Source of the DNA: Pedobacter puniceum
GTDB lineage: Bacteria; Bacteroidota; Bacteroidia; Sphingobacteriales; Sphingobacteriaceae
Direction of reading: 5' to 3'
DNA: 64,000 nucleotides
Assembly (NCBI RefSeq): GCF_009674685.1
Contig: NZ_WKJI01000003.1
Span: 248,001-312,000, forward strand
The position numbers were made by a program, and so were the translations under genes. Below the pieces are notes generated by a model. It was not told where the DNA came from, did no database searches, and saw only the letters and a list, made by a program, of their open reading frames with translations. Positions 36,261 to 46,422 of the stretch are shown in pieces (within the stretch, counting starts at the first letter, position 1; each line of letters begins with the position of its first letter).

Positions 36261-37766
36261 TTATATAAATTTATTTATAGCATCTAAATAAGCATTTGCA
36301 GATGCTTTTACGATATCTGAACTGAAACCGTAACCTGCATAATATTTATCGCCATATTTTACCCTCATATTTACTTTACTAATATCATGGCTTCCACCAT
36401 GTATCGCATCTATATGGAACTCTTTTAAAGTAACTTCTTTTTTAATGATGCTATCCATAGCTTTAATGGTCGCGTCTACCGGACCATTTCCTGATGCTAC
36501 AGCTTCATATACTTTTTCATGAATTTCTAGCTTTACCATAGCGGTAGGAATTAATGGATCACCACACATCACCTGTAATAATTTTATGGTGATACCATCT
36601 TTATAGTTACGTTCTGTACCATCGCCCATTAAAAGTAATAAGTCGTCATCTTTGATTTCTTTTTTACTATCAGCAAGTACTAAAAAACGCTCGTAAACTT
36701 CATCTAAGTTTATTTTTTCTATAACATATCCTAAACGCTCTAAATGGTGTTTAAGCGCATGACGACCACTTCTTGCGGTTAAGATAATCTCTGATTGGTC
36801 TATACCCACATCTTCCGGATTGATGATTTCATAATTCTCTCTGAATTTTAAAACACCATCTTGATGGATACCCGAACTATGTGCAAATGCATTTTTACCA
36901 ACAATAGCTTTGTTTGGCTGTACTGGCATACGCATCATACGACTAACCATTCCGCTTAGCTCATAGAATTTTTTGCTATTGATATTGGTATAATAACCTA
37001 ATTGATGGGTTTTTAATATCATAGCAACTTCTTCTAAAGAAGTGTTACCGGCTCTTTCTCCAATACCATTTATAGTACATTCTACTTGGCGAGCTCCGTT
37101 TTGGATACCAGCAATAGAGTTTGCTGTTGCCAAACCTAAATCATTATGGCAGTGTACAGAAATTATAGCTTGATCTATATTTTTAACATTCTCTTTCAGG
37201 AAACGAATTTTAGAGCCATACTGGTCTGGTAAGCAATAGCCATTAGTATCTGGTATATTAACTACCGTAGCACCGGCTGCAATTACAGCCTCTATCATTT
37301 GTGCAAGAAAAACTACATCTGCTCTTCCAGCATCTTCTGCATAAAACTCAATATCTTCTACAAACTTTTTGGCATATTTTACTGCTGCAACACCACGCTC
37401 CAGAATATCTTCACGGGTACTGTTAAATTTGTATTTGATATGCATGTCTGATGCGCCAATTCCTGTATGTATTCTTGGTCTTTTGGCATGTTTTAAAGAT
37501 TCTACAGCAGCATCAATATCCTTTGTATTGGCTCTTGTTAAAGCACAAATAATAGGATCTTTTACAGCTTTAGATAGCTCAACAACACTTTGGAAATCTC
37601 CTGGGCTTGAAATTGGGAAACCAGCCTCAATAACATCAACACCTAAGATTTCTAATTCTTTTGCAATCTCTATCTTTTCTGATGTTGTTAATTGACAACC
37701 AGGTACCTGTTCACCGTCTCTTAAAGTAGTGTCGAAAATGTAAATTCTATTCGGGTCGTGTAACAT
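36261..37766 (-). CDS. leuA: 2-isopropylmalate synthase
   Basis: 501 residues. Condenses acetyl-CoA with 2-oxoisovalerate, the first step of leucine synthesis. [16 protein letters not shown] at the N-terminus, metal-binding VHCHNDLG near residue 202, [13 protein letters not shown] near 235, and a C-terminal LeuA dimer domain for leucine feedback. It keeps the EAGFP and HTGIG segments typical of true LeuA, unlike the cimA-type paralogue 2.3 kb downstream. Confidence 0.96.
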   Translation of the reverse strand: MLHDPNRIYIFDTTLRDGEQVPGCQLTTSEKIEIAKELEILGVDVIEAGFPISSPGDFQSVVELSKAVKDPIICALTRANTKDIDAAVESLKHAKRPRIHTGIGASDMHIKYKFNSTREDILERGVAAVKYAKKFVEDIEFYAEDAGRADVVFLAQMIEAVIAAGATVVNIPDTNGYCLPDQYGSKIRFLKENVKNIDQAIISVHCHNDLGLATANSIAGIQNGARQVECTINGIGERAGNTSLEEVAMILKTHQLGYYTNINSKKFYELSGMVSRMMRMPVQPNKAIVGKNAFAHSSGIHQDGVLKFRENYEIINPEDVGIDQSEIILTARSGRHALKHHLERLGYVIEKINLDEVYERFLVLADSKKEIKDDDLLLLMGDGTERNYKDGITIKLLQVMCGDPLIPTAMVKLEIHEKVYEAVASGNGPVDATIKAMDSIIKKEVTLKEFHIDAIHGGSHDISKVNMRVKYGDKYYAGYGFSSDIVKASANAYLDAINKFI

Positions 37767-37782
37767 ATTCTTTTGTTAGCTT

Positions 37783-37809
37783 CATTTACGCTTGTTTAAG
37801 GGGTAAATG
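37783..37809 (-). repeat. Small stem-loop in the ABC ATPase-leuA spacer
   Basis: CATTTAC (37783-37789) pairs with GTAAATG (37803-37809), 13-nt loop. A weak structure, listed because the neighbouring spacers also hold stem-loops. Confidence 0.45.
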
Positions 37810-37829
37810 AGTTCATTTTTTTATTCTTT

Positions 37830-39344
37830 TTATAATGATGGCTCAAAGTTTAATGCATAATCTTTAAGCTGTTTATATGCTTTATCTGTTTTTAAATCTT
37901 CTATCAGGATAACTTCTCCGTTCTCCAAAACAATCTTTTTTTCTAAGCAGTTGGGTAATTGAGATTCAAAATGACCAACGTAAATTAAAGTCATACCATT
38001 ACTGCAAAGCTCATCTACCAATTGGTTAAAATGTTTGGTTTGTTGTTTATCTAAACCTTGGCAAGGCTCATCCAGAATAAGTAATTCTGGGTTTTTAATG
38101 ATGGTTCTAGCCAGTAAAACCAATCTTTGTGTACCTAAAGGCAAGGTGTTTAAAAGTCTGTTTTTTTCTTCGGTTAAACCAAAATATTCAACTAACTCAT
38201 CTACTAAAATACTTTTAGAATAAGGGAGCTGTCTAAATAAACCTACCGAGTCATAAAGGCCAGAAGCAATACTTTCCCATACCGTAGCTGATGCATCAAA
38301 ATACCAATGAAATTCTGGAGAAATTAAGCCAATATGTTGTTTAATATCCCAGATACTTTCTCCGCTACCTCTTTTATTACCAAATAAATACAAGGTATTG
38401 GCATAAGATTGTGGATGATCTCCGTTTATTAAGCTTAATAAAGTTGATTTACCAGAACCATTATGTCCTTGTAGCAGCCATTTTTCACCAGCTTTAACTT
38501 CCCAGTTGATATTTTTTAGCACTTGTTTTTCTCCATAACTAATTTGGATGTTCTCCATTTTAGCTATTTGCTGCGAGCTATAAACAGGCGATGTTCTTAA
38601 AAAAGCTGGTATTGTTTTATTTTCCCTTAGAGGGATGAATTGCTGTAAATCAGTTTTTGTATTTACGGCTACCAATTTTTTGTTTACAATGGTAGCAAAA
38701 CGATTGATAGACGATGGTAAATCATCATCATTACTGATTAAGATTAACGTTACCCCTGCCGATGCAGTTTCATCTAAAAGAAGATTTAGGTTTTTTCTCG
38801 ATTTTAAATCTAAACCTGTATAAGGTTGGTCTATAATAAGCACTTGAGGTTTTAACCACAAAGCTTTAACCAGTTGTAATTTTTTATGCTCGCCACTAGA
38901 AAGCTCTATAAGTTGCGAGTTTTGTAAAGATGTAAAGTCTAATCTATTTAAGATAGGTTCAACATCAGCAATATTTAAGTGATATTCTTTAGCGTAATAA
39001 GCTAGTTCTGCTTTTACAGTTAAAGTTTCTTTAGCCTGTTGGCTTGTATAGCGTTGCTGATAGTAAAAATTAGCAACACCTTCTAAATTTTTAAATTGAT
39101 ACCAGCTTTCTACAAACAAAACTTTTGCGGGTAATTTACTTGTATCGTTAAAAGTGATTTTGATGTTTCCAGATGCAGGTAATAAGCCAGCTATAACTTT
39201 GCCTAAGGACGTTTTTCCGTTGCCACTATTCCCGCCTAATAACCAGTTTTCTCCAGAAAGGATAGTCCAATTCAAATCTGATAACACCAGCATTTGCTGA
39301 TATTGCAAGTTTAAATTGTTGATATGGACGACTGGTTGTGACAT
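37830..39344 (-). CDS. Tandem ABC ATPase, ModF/PhrA-like
   Basis: 504 residues, two nucleotide-binding domains and no membrane segments. NBD1: Walker A GGNSGNGKTS, signature LSSGEHKKLQLV, Walker B LIIDQPYTGLD, in which the catalytic Glu is replaced by Gln. NBD2: Walker A GHNGSGKST, a degenerate signature LPLGTQRLVLL, Walker B LLILDEPCQGLD with Glu intact. The layout and degenerate signatures match the ModF (PhrA) family of soluble ABC proteins, whose function is uncertain. It lies between ilvC and leuA with short spacers, so it is cotranscribed with branched-chain amino acid genes; why is unclear. Confidence 0.88.
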   Translation of the reverse strand: MSQPVVHINNLNLQYQQMLVLSDLNWTILSGENWLLGGNSGNGKTSLGKVIAGLLPASGNIKITFNDTSKLPAKVLFVESWYQFKNLEGVANFYYQQRYTSQQAKETLTVKAELAYYAKEYHLNIADVEPILNRLDFTSLQNSQLIELSSGEHKKLQLVKALWLKPQVLIIDQPYTGLDLKSRKNLNLLLDETASAGVTLILISNDDDLPSSINRFATIVNKKLVAVNTKTDLQQFIPLRENKTIPAFLRTSPVYSSQQIAKMENIQISYGEKQVLKNINWEVKAGEKWLLQGHNGSGKSTLLSLINGDHPQSYANTLYLFGNKRGSGESIWDIKQHIGLISPEFHWYFDASATVWESIASGLYDSVGLFRQLPYSKSILVDELVEYFGLTEEKNRLLNTLPLGTQRLVLLARTIIKNPELLILDEPCQGLDKQQTKHFNQLVDELCSNGMTLIYVGHFESQLPNCLEKKIVLENGEVILIEDLKTDKAYKQLKDYALNFEPSL

Positions 39345-39358
39345 AAATTTAACCCTTA

Positions 39359-39388
39359 AAATCTCCTCTCCATTGAGAGAGGAGATTT
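39359..39388 (-). repeat. Strong stem-loop in the ilvC-ABC ATPase spacer
   Basis: Perfect 12-bp stem AAATCTCCTCTC (39359-39370) with GAGAGGAGATTT (39377-39388), 6-nt loop, 25 nt after the ilvC stop and 15 nt before the ATPase start. Not followed by a T tract, so a processing, stability or translation-control element is more likely than a terminator. Confidence 0.8.
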
Positions 39389-39412
39389 GGGTATTTTCCT
39401 TATATTATTTAC

Positions 39413-40894
39413 TTAAGCAGTTTTAATAGCTTTCATAGCTGTCATTGCTTTACGCAATTTTACACCTACAACTTCTACTTGGTGGCTACGTAAAATTTCA
39501 TTGATTTCTACTAATCTTCTGTTATCTACAGAACCATCTTTTCCTTCGTTAAAGTTTTTACCTACTAAGTCTGTATCAACTTTCTTCATGAAATCGGCTA
39601 ATAAAGGCTTACAAGCTTGGTCAAATAAATAGCAACCGTACTCAGCAGTATCAGAAATTACACGGTTCATTTCGAATAATTTTTTACGAGCAATGGTATT
39701 TGCAATCAGCGGAGTTTCGTGTAAAGACTCATAATAAGCAGATTCCGGTTTAATACCAGCCTCAACCATAGTTTCAAAAGCCAATTCAACACCTGCTCTA
39801 ACAAAAGCAACCATTAATAAATAGTTATCAAAGTATTCTTGCTCGCCAATTTTAACATCTCCGGCAGGAGTTTTTTCAAAGGCAGTTTCACCTGTCTCTG
39901 CTCTCCAAGCTAATAAGTTTTTGTCTCCATTTGCCCAATCTTCCATCATGATACGGCTAAACTCGCCACTCATAATATCATCTTGGTGCTTTTGGAATAA
40001 AGGACGCATAATGTCTTTTAACTCTTCAGAAACTTCAAAAGCTTTAATTTTAGCAACATTACTTAAACGATCCATCATACCAGAAACGCCACCATGTTTT
40101 AAAGCTTCAGTGATAACTTCAACACCATATTGTACCAATTTAGAAGCATAACCAGCATCAATACCTTTTTCAATCATTTTATCAAAAGAAAGAATAGAAC
40201 CAGTTTGTAACAAACCACAAAGTATAGTTTGCTCGCCCATTAAATCTGATTTTACTTCAGCAACAAAAGATGATTTTAATACACCAGCTCTGTGGCCGCC
40301 AGTACCTACACAATAAGCTTTTGCTTGTGCTAAACCTTTTCCTTCCGGATCATTTTCTGGGTGCACTGCGATTAAAGTAGGTACTCCAAAACCTCTTACA
40401 TATTCTGCTCTTACCTCGCTACCAGGGCATTTAGGTGCCACCATAATAACGGTAATATCTTTACGGATTTGCATGCCTTCTTCAACAATGTTAAAACCGT
40501 GAGAATATAATAGGGTAGAACCTTGTTTCATTAAAGGCATAATAGCATTAACAACAGCAGTATGTTGCTTGTCTGGTGTAAGGTTAACTACTACATCTGC
40601 AGAAGGAATTAATTCTTCGTAAGTACCAACTTTAAAGTTGTTTTCTGTAGCATTTTTCCATGAATCACGTTTACCTTCAATTGCTTCTTTACGTAAGGTA
40701 TAGCTTACATCTAAGCCGCTATCTCTTAAATTTAAACCTTGGTTTAAGCCTTGTGCACCGCAACCTACAACTACAATCTTTTTCCCTTTTAAAGCATTTA
40801 CTCCATCTGCAAACTCTGCATTATCCATGAATTCACAAACGCCTAATTGGTTTAGTTTTTCTCTAAGGGGTAAAGTATTAAAATAATTTGCCAT
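39413..40894 (-). CDS. ilvC: Ketol-acid reductoisomerase, class II
   Basis: 493 residues, the long (class II) form with a duplicated C-terminal knotted domain, as in E. coli and plants. Isomerises and reduces acetolactate and acetohydroxybutyrate with NADPH. Rossmann motif [20 protein letters not shown] near residues 40-59, and the catalytic acidic residues lie in the [12 protein letters not shown] segment. A 141-nt spacer with an inverted repeat separates it from ilvN. Confidence 0.96.
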   Translation of the reverse strand: MANYFNTLPLREKLNQLGVCEFMDNAEFADGVNALKGKKIVVVGCGAQGLNQGLNLRDSGLDVSYTLRKEAIEGKRDSWKNATENNFKVGTYEELIPSADVVVNLTPDKQHTAVVNAIMPLMKQGSTLLYSHGFNIVEEGMQIRKDITVIMVAPKCPGSEVRAEYVRGFGVPTLIAVHPENDPEGKGLAQAKAYCVGTGGHRAGVLKSSFVAEVKSDLMGEQTILCGLLQTGSILSFDKMIEKGIDAGYASKLVQYGVEVITEALKHGGVSGMMDRLSNVAKIKAFEVSEELKDIMRPLFQKHQDDIMSGEFSRIMMEDWANGDKNLLAWRAETGETAFEKTPAGDVKIGEQEYFDNYLLMVAFVRAGVELAFETMVEAGIKPESAYYESLHETPLIANTIARKKLFEMNRVISDTAEYGCYLFDQACKPLLADFMKKVDTDLVGKNFNEGKDGSVDNRRLVEINEILRSHQVEVVGVKLRKAMTAMKAIKTA

Positions 40895-40910
40895 TGTTTT
40901 TTGTTTTTAT

Positions 40911-41029
40911 GTCCGAAGTTGGAAGTCTGTAGACTAGAGCCAAATTCGTTCTTTATATATGTTTGTTTATTGTTTCTATTTTTTTAATTAATTCTTATGA
41001 CTTTAGTCTTCTGACCTCGGTCTGCCGAC
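40911..41029 (-). repeat. Imperfect inverted repeat in the ilvN-ilvC spacer
   Basis: Left arm 40911-40939 (GTCCGAAGTTGGAAGTCTGT...) is roughly complementary to 40998-41029, about 20 of 29 positions. Both arms are degenerate repeats of GTCnGAAG-like words. No open reading frame. Confidence 0.55.
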
Positions 41030-41035
41030 GTTAAA

Positions 41036-41638
41036 CTACATCGTAAAGACCTTATCGCCATTGTTCAGGTATTCATTCTCTGCAGCTGGCTCTCCTGGTT
41101 CGCGATTTTCAAATTGTTTAAGTTTGGTATGGAAACCATCGCTAGCTTTTATAATAGCTACACGGGCACTTCTTACAAACTCTATTAAACCATATTGTTG
41201 CAATACAACCACTAAAGCATCAGTTTCTTCTCTATGTCCAGTAGTTTCAAAAACGGTGTAATCTTTACGGATAACCACGGCTCTTGCACCATATTCACGT
41301 AATAAACGCTCTACACTAACATGCTCTGCAATAATTTCTGTAGGTACTTTGTAAAGTGCAAGCTCTTGCCAGATAACATCTTCATTGGTATTGTAGTATA
41401 CTTTTAATACTTCAACTTGCTTTTCTAACTGACGAGCAACTTTTCTTACCACCTCTTCTGTTTCGTTTATCACGATGTTAAAACGGTGAATACTTTCTAC
41501 CTCTGAAGGGGATGTATTTAAGCTTTCAATATTCAGTTTTCTTCTACTAAATATAATTGCTATCCTGCTCAGTAAACCAACCTGGTTTTCGGTATAAACA
41601 GTGATGTTAAATTCCTTCTTTTCTAATTTTGATTCCAT
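41036..41638 (-). CDS. ilvN: Acetolactate synthase small (regulatory) subunit
   Basis: 200 residues: N-terminal ACT domain (about 10-85; YTENQVGLLSRIAIIFSRRKLNIESL) that binds valine for feedback inhibition, and a C-terminal ALS_ss_C domain. The length matches long IlvN/IlvH-type subunits. 19 nt downstream of ilvB. Confidence 0.95.
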   Translation of the reverse strand: MESKLEKKEFNITVYTENQVGLLSRIAIIFSRRKLNIESLNTSPSEVESIHRFNIVINETEEVVRKVARQLEKQVEVLKVYYNTNEDVIWQELALYKVPTEIIAEHVSVERLLREYGARAVVIRKDYTVFETTGHREETDALVVVLQQYGLIEFVRSARVAIIKASDGFHTKLKQFENREPGEPAAENEYLNNGDKVFTM

Positions 41639-41657
41639 GATTTTTTAAATTGAAGGT

Positions 41658-43403
41658 TTACTTAAGCCTGATTTCACTAACGCTACAGCCTTGTGGAACC
41701 ATAGGGAATACATTATTTTCTTTAGTTACCATAACTTCTAAAAGGTATGAGCCCTTATGATCAAGCATAGTTTTTAAAGCGTCTTTTAGTTCTGTTCTTT
41801 CAGATATTTTTTTACCGTCTATGTAATAGCTTTTTGCAAGAGCTACAAAATCCGGACTGGTAATATCAACAAAAGAATATCTTCTATCGTGGAAAAGCTC
41901 TTGCCATTGTCTTACCATCCCTAAGAACTGATTATTTAAAATCATGATTTTTACATCAATACCACTTTGCATAATAGTACCTAGTTCTTGTAAAGTCATT
42001 TGGAAACCACCGTCACCAATAACAGCTACTACTGTTTTATTGGGTGCGCCAAACTTAGCTCCAATAGCTGCGGGTAAAGCAAAGCCCATGGTACCTAAGC
42101 CACCGCTAGTGATATTACTTCTGGTATGGTTAAATTTAGCATAACGGCAAGCTACCATTTGGTGCTGACCAACATCTGTTACAATAACAGCATCTCCGTT
42201 AGTTAATTGGTTAAGCTGATTGATGACTTCGCCCATGGTTAACTCTCCAGATTGAGGGTTAATTTCAGCATCAATACACTGAGCAAATTCTTCTTTAGAA
42301 TAATTATTAAACTTAGCTAACCATTCTTCGTGTTTGTTTTCTTTAACTAAGACAGTTAATAAAGGTAAAGTTTCTTTGCAATCTCCCCATACCGGAACAT
42401 GAGCTTTCACATTCTTATCAATCTCGGCAGGGTCTATATCTAAATGAATAACCTTAGCTTGTTTAGCATATTTGTCTAAACGGCCGGTAACACGGTCATC
42501 AAAGCGCATCCCAATCGCAATTAAAACATCGCACTCATTGGTTAAAACATTTGGGCCGTAATTACCATGCATACCCAACATACCTACGTTTAGAGGGTGA
42601 TCTGTAGGTATAGCACCAGCTCCTAAAATTGTCCAAGCAGCAGGAATACCTGTTTTCTCAACAAAAGCTTTAAACTCTTGTTCTGCGTTACCTAATAGAA
42701 CACCTTGTCCAAATAAAACAAAAGGTCTTTTAGCATCATTGATTAAAGCTGCGGCTTGTTCTATATAATTATTTCTAATAATAGGAGTTGGACGATAACT
42801 TCTTATATGGTCGCATTTTTGGTAACCTTTATAAGCTGCCAATTGTAGTTGAGCATTTTTAGTAATATCAATAAGCACTGGTCCTGGTCTGCCTGTTTTA
42901 GCAATATGGAAAGCCTTGGCTAACACTTCAGCAATTTCAGATGCATCAGTTACTTGGTAATTCCATTTAGTAACAGGTGTTGTGATATTAATAACATCAG
43001 TTTCTTGGAAAGCATCAGTACCTAAAAGATGTGCAAATACTTGTCCTGTGATGCACACCATTGGAGTACTATCAATTTGAGCATCGGCTAAACCTGTAAT
43101 TAAGTTGGTAGCACCTGGTCCGCTAGTGGCAAACACAACACCTACTTTCCCTGATGTACGGGCATAACCTTGAGCAGCATGTGTTGCACCTTGCTCATGC
43201 CTAACTAGAATATGTTTTAATTGATCTTGATAATCATATAAAGCATCGTAAATAGGCATAATCGCTCCACCAGGATATCCAAAAATGGTATCAACACCTT
43301 CGGCAATTAAACCGTTTAATAAAATTTCTGAGCCTTTAAGCTGTTCCACAGTGGTTGCTGTCTCTTCTTCAGAACTCATCAGTAACGCATCCTTCTGTTG
43401 CAT
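41658..43403 (-). CDS. ilvB: Acetolactate synthase large (catalytic) subunit
   Basis: 581 residues, ThDP-dependent. Condenses two pyruvates, or pyruvate with 2-oxobutanoate. E of the ThDP activation site in [14 protein letters not shown] and [15 protein letters not shown], and the ThDP-Mg motif [22 protein letters not shown] near residue 445. The ATG at 43403 lies 35 nt inside ilvD and follows an A-rich stretch; a second ATG at 43379 would cut the overlap to 11 nt. Either start implies coupling to ilvD. Confidence 0.95.
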   Translation of the reverse strand: MQQKDALLMSSEEETATTVEQLKGSEILLNGLIAEGVDTIFGYPGGAIMPIYDALYDYQDQLKHILVRHEQGATHAAQGYARTSGKVGVVFATSGPGATNLITGLADAQIDSTPMVCITGQVFAHLLGTDAFQETDVINITTPVTKWNYQVTDASEIAEVLAKAFHIAKTGRPGPVLIDITKNAQLQLAAYKGYQKCDHIRSYRPTPIIRNNYIEQAAALINDAKRPFVLFGQGVLLGNAEQEFKAFVEKTGIPAAWTILGAGAIPTDHPLNVGMLGMHGNYGPNVLTNECDVLIAIGMRFDDRVTGRLDKYAKQAKVIHLDIDPAEIDKNVKAHVPVWGDCKETLPLLTVLVKENKHEEWLAKFNNYSKEEFAQCIDAEINPQSGELTMGEVINQLNQLTNGDAVIVTDVGQHQMVACRYAKFNHTRSNITSGGLGTMGFALPAAIGAKFGAPNKTVVAVIGDGGFQMTLQELGTIMQSGIDVKIMILNNQFLGMVRQWQELFHDRRYSFVDITSPDFVALAKSYYIDGKKISERTELKDALKTMLDHKGSYLLEVMVTKENNVFPMVPQGCSVSEIRLK

Positions 43404-45048
43404 TTTTTACAAGTTTAAAATATTTATACAATACCCCGCTTTTTACCGGAGGCTCTGGTTGTGTCCATTTTGATTTTCTTGCAGCTAATTCTTCATCAGA
43501 CAGCATTACATTAATGGTATTTTTAGTAGCATCAATCTCTATAATGTCATCATCATTAATTAAAGCGATATTACCTCCTTCAAATGCTTCAGGTACAATA
43601 TGGCCTACTACAAAACCATGTGTACCTCCAGAAAATCTACCATCAGTAATTAATGCTACTGAAGAACCTAAGCCTGCGCCAAAAATGGCAGAAGTAGGTT
43701 TTAACATTTCAGGCATACCTGGTCCGCCTTTTGGACCTACATAACGAATTACCACTACATCTCCTGCCTTTACTTTTCCTGAAGAAATACCATCAATAAG
43801 TGCAGATTCACCATTGAAAACTCTTGCTGGTCCAGAGAAACGTTCACCTTCTTTACCTGATATTTTAGCAACACTGCCTTGAGTTGCAATATTGCCATAT
43901 AGCATTTGTAAGTGGCCTGTAGTTTTGATAGGATTTTCTATAGGGAAAATAACTTTTTGAGCATCAAAATCAAGGTCTTTAGCTTCTGCAACGTTCTCAG
44001 CAACAGTTTTTCCTGTAACAGTTAAACAATCACCATGTATCAAACCTTTCTTTAAAAGATATTTCATAACAGCAGGTGTTCCACCTAACTCATGAACATC
44101 TTCCATCATATATTTTCCGCTAGGTTTTAAATCTGCAATTACTGGTACGCTATCGCTGATGTCTTGGAAATCTTTCATGCTTAACTCTATACCTACAGAT
44201 CTTGCCATAGCAATCATATGTAAAACAGCGTTGGTAGAGCCACCCATCACCATAATAACAACCATAGCGTTATGGAAAGCTTTACGAGTCATGATATCAC
44301 GCGGTTTGATATCTTTCTCCATTAAAATTCTGATGAATTTACCAGCTTCTAAACATTCATCTTTTTTCTCTTGGCTTAAAGCCGGATTAGATGAACTGTA
44401 AGGTAAACTCATACCTAAAGCTTCAATAGCAGAAGACATGGTATTAGCAGTATACATACCACCACAAGCACCAGCACCTGGGCAAGAATGTTCTATAATA
44501 CCTTGATAATCTTCTTCGCTAAGGTTACCAGCAATTTTTTGCCCTAAAGCCTCAAACGCCGATACAATATTTAAAGATTGTCCTTTATAATTTCCAGAGT
44601 GTATAGTACCACCATACACCATAATAGATGGTCTGTTTAATCTTCCCATTGCAATGATTGCGCCTGGCATATTTTTATCACAACCAGGTAAAGCTATTAA
44701 AGCATCATAATAATGGCCACCGCAAACAGTTTCTATAGAATCTGCAATCACATCTCTAGAAACCAAAGAAAAACGCATCCCATCAGTACCATTAGTAATA
44801 CCATCGCTAATACCAATAGTATGGAATTTTAAACCTACAAGATTATTATTCCAGACGCCTTTTTTTACAATATCTGCTAAATCATTAAGGTGCATGTTAC
44901 AAGTGTTACCATCATAACCCATGCTGGCAATACCTACTTGTGCTTTTGCTAAATCTTCTCTTGTTAAGCCAATTCCATAAAGCATTGCTTGTGAGGCAGG
45001 CTGTGTCTCATCTTGCGTAATAGTCTTACTATACTTGTTTAATTCCAT
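43369..45048 (-). CDS. ilvD: Dihydroxy-acid dehydratase
   Basis: 559 residues. Dehydrates 2,3-dihydroxy-3-methylbutanoate and -pentanoate to the 2-oxo acids. Fe-S ligands in GCDKNMPG (about residue 121) and [16 protein letters not shown] (about 190). Its start overlaps the ilvE stop by one base (TAATG), indicating translational coupling, and its end overlaps ilvB. Confidence 0.97.
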   Translation of the reverse strand: MELNKYSKTITQDETQPASQAMLYGIGLTREDLAKAQVGIASMGYDGNTCNMHLNDLADIVKKGVWNNNLVGLKFHTIGISDGITNGTDGMRFSLVSRDVIADSIETVCGGHYYDALIALPGCDKNMPGAIIAMGRLNRPSIMVYGGTIHSGNYKGQSLNIVSAFEALGQKIAGNLSEEDYQGIIEHSCPGAGACGGMYTANTMSSAIEALGMSLPYSSSNPALSQEKKDECLEAGKFIRILMEKDIKPRDIMTRKAFHNAMVVIMVMGGSTNAVLHMIAMARSVGIELSMKDFQDISDSVPVIADLKPSGKYMMEDVHELGGTPAVMKYLLKKGLIHGDCLTVTGKTVAENVAEAKDLDFDAQKVIFPIENPIKTTGHLQMLYGNIATQGSVAKISGKEGERFSGPARVFNGESALIDGISSGKVKAGDVVVIRYVGPKGGPGMPEMLKPTSAIFGAGLGSSVALITDGRFSGGTHGFVVGHIVPEAFEGGNIALINDDDIIEIDATKNTINVMLSDEELAARKSKWTQPEPPVKSGVLYKYFKLVKNATEGCVTDEF

Positions 45049-45926
45049 TATATTATTACTTCGAAACTTAATTTATCTAATACTAAATTTTTATAGGCTC
45101 TTTGTATGGTTGCGCCAAGCGAGTCTTTAAAAGGTGTTTTAAAAGGAACATCGTCTAAAGACGCAATACCAACAACTTCTATAGCTGTACTGCATAAAAA
45201 TGCGCTATTGGCATTTTTTAATTCTTCAACAGAAATAGATTTTTCTATAACTTCTATATCTAATTGCTTGGCAATTTTAATGATGGTGGCTCTAGTAATA
45301 CCTGGTAAAATATAGGCTGAGATTTCTGGAGTATATAATTTACCGTTTTTCTCGATAAAGATATTTGCACCAGGTGCTTCTGCAATATATCCTCTAGCAT
45401 CTAGCTGTATAGCATCATCATATCCGTTTTGTGCTGCGTCTGTGGTTGCTAAAATAGAGTTGATATAATTACCTGTAAGTTTTGCGTCTACTGGTACTGA
45501 TTTAGGATTTGGTCTTTCAAACCTAGAAATACAAGTATTTAATGATTTGTTGGCGTCATAATAATCCCAATGCCAAGCCATAATCGTAATCTCTGACTGC
45601 TTATTCACTTTTAAATCCATGCCTGTTCCGCATGTGACAAGAGGTCTTAAATAAGCGTTCTTTAACCTGTTTTTATGTAAAACTTTGTATGAAACTTCTA
45701 TCAATTCTTCTAAATCCCACTGAAAAGGAATATTTACTTTTTCGCAAGATCGTTGAAGACGCTCAAAATGTTCACGAGCTTTAAAAAGCTTTACGCCATT
45801 ATTAGTTTGATAAGATCTAATACCCTCAAAAGCTCCAAATCCATAATGAACGGTTTGGCTGAAAATATCTATACCTGCATGTTCTGCCTGGATAAATTCT
45901 CCATTTTGGTATATAATTGTTTTCAT
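45048..45926 (-). CDS. ilvE: Branched-chain amino acid aminotransferase (class IV)
   Basis: 292 residues, PLP fold type IV. Performs the last amination for Ile, Leu and Val. The N-terminal segment [13 protein letters not shown], the PLP lysine in [10 protein letters not shown] (about residue 155) and EAPGANIF(I) near 190 are characteristic. First structural gene of the ilv-leu operon, 71 nt downstream of the leader peptide stop and 24 nt beyond the attenuator hairpin. Confidence 0.95.
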   Translation of the reverse strand: MKTIIYQNGEFIQAEHAGIDIFSQTVHYGFGAFEGIRSYQTNNGVKLFKAREHFERLQRSCEKVNIPFQWDLEELIEVSYKVLHKNRLKNAYLRPLVTCGTGMDLKVNKQSEITIMAWHWDYYDANKSLNTCISRFERPNPKSVPVDAKLTGNYINSILATTDAAQNGYDDAIQLDARGYIAEAPGANIFIEKNGKLYTPEISAYILPGITRATIIKIAKQLDIEVIEKSISVEELKNANSAFLCSTAIEVVGIASLDDVPFKTPFKDSLGATIQRAYKNLVLDKLSFEVII

Positions 45927-45950
45927 TTTACTGTTGTGGGTTTAAATGAT

Positions 45951-45978
45951 AAAAAAAAAGCCTTCTTTATTGGAAGGC
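45951..45978 (-). terminator. Attenuator terminator in the ilv-leu leader
   Basis: On the minus strand GCCTTC (45978-45973) is not the first arm alone: the hairpin is GCCTTC-7 nt-GAAGGC (45978-45960) followed by nine T (45959-45951). Its 5' arm is shared with an upstream antiterminator arm at 46009-46016, so formation is conditional. It lies between the leader peptide and ilvE. Confidence 0.85.
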
Positions 45979-46016
45979 ATTTTTAATTTTTATGTAGCTA
46001 ATTAAAACATGCCTTC
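45960..46016 (-). promoter_or_regulatory. Antiterminator/terminator switch of the ilv-leu attenuator
   Basis: On the minus strand GAAGGCAT (46016-46009) is exactly complementary to ATGCCTTC (45980-45973), and pairing continues through TTTTAATT/AATTAAAA, giving a stem of about 16 bp with one bulge. The second strand of this stem is also the first strand of the terminator, so the two are exclusive. The first strand overlaps leader codons 21-25 just before the stop, where a terminating ribosome would hide it. Confidence 0.82.
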
Positions 46017-46078
46017 GACTGCATACCTAGTAAAATAGGTAAGAAAATAATGACTGTTAGAATAGCTGTTAAAATCAT
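45998..46078 (-). CDS. ilv-leu operon leader peptide (attenuator)
   Basis: 26 codons, ATG at 46078 and TAG at 45998-46000. 11 of 26 residues are Ile (5), Leu (5) or Val (1), clustered at I2-L3, I6-L7, V9-I10-I11, L13 and I15-L16-L17; the tail is polar (Q20-S-K). It lies directly before an antiterminator/terminator pair and 71 nt before ilvE. When charged Ile, Leu or Val tRNA runs short, the ribosome should stall at residues 2-17, leaving the antiterminator arm free; otherwise it proceeds to the stop and the terminator forms. Short codon-biased leaders of this design are well known in other phyla; the assignment here is inference from sequence. Confidence 0.85.
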   Translation of the reverse strand: MILTAILTVIIFLPILLGMQSKACFN

Positions 46079-46371
46079 ATTTATACTTTGCTTTTAATCA
46101 ATTTTAATCTTCTCAAGGTAAGGCATGTAATATTTAATGTCAAGAGTAAATCATGAAAAAGGTTAAAAAAAATATTATTTCATAAAACATGTTCAAACAG
46201 AATAATATTTGCTCTTTAAACATCAAACCGTTATAAATTTCATAATTTTTGAACCAAAAATGAAAATGGTATTTAGTATAAAACAATCGAATACTATGCA
46301 AGCATTGTATTTTAAGTACTAAATCTTCCTGAAATGTCGGTTAGGCTATAAAAATTTAAAATTTTGGTCAA
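46079..46371. other. Intergenic region upstream of the ilv-leu leader
   Basis: Holds the operon promoter (46113-46143), a CATGCCTT word (about 46118-46127) complementary to the attenuator arm, and about 230 nt of AT-rich sequence without ORF, repeat or further promoter match up to the atpC terminator. Confidence 0.5.
46113..46143 (-). promoter_or_regulatory. Probable promoter of the ilv-leu operon
   Basis: On the minus strand TTG (46143-46141), 20 nt, TACCTTGA (46120-46113), one or two changes from TAnnTTTG. The leader ATG would be about 28-30 nt downstream of the start of transcription. Confidence 0.5.
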
Positions 46372-46402
46372 AAAAAAACCGATGATTATATCATCGGTTT
46401 TT
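46371..46402 (-). terminator. Terminator of atpDC
   Basis: ACCGATGAT (46378-46386) pairs with ATCATCGGT (46390-46398), flanked by A7 and T runs, so it can also act on the plus strand. Confidence 0.88.
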
Positions 46403-46422
46403 ATATTTTCAGAAAGCTTTGT

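Noticed and set aside
43369-43403. Frameshift or assembly error at the ilvD/ilvB overlap
   Set aside because: Both frames are intact and family-like up to the overlap; overlapping starts of this kind are normal in this operon.
46121-46143. E. coli-like TTGACA -35 box in front of the ilv leader
   Set aside because: TTGACA is present, but Bacteroidetes primary sigma does not use the -35/-10 scheme and no TATAAT follows at 17 nt; read instead as TTG plus TACCTTGA.
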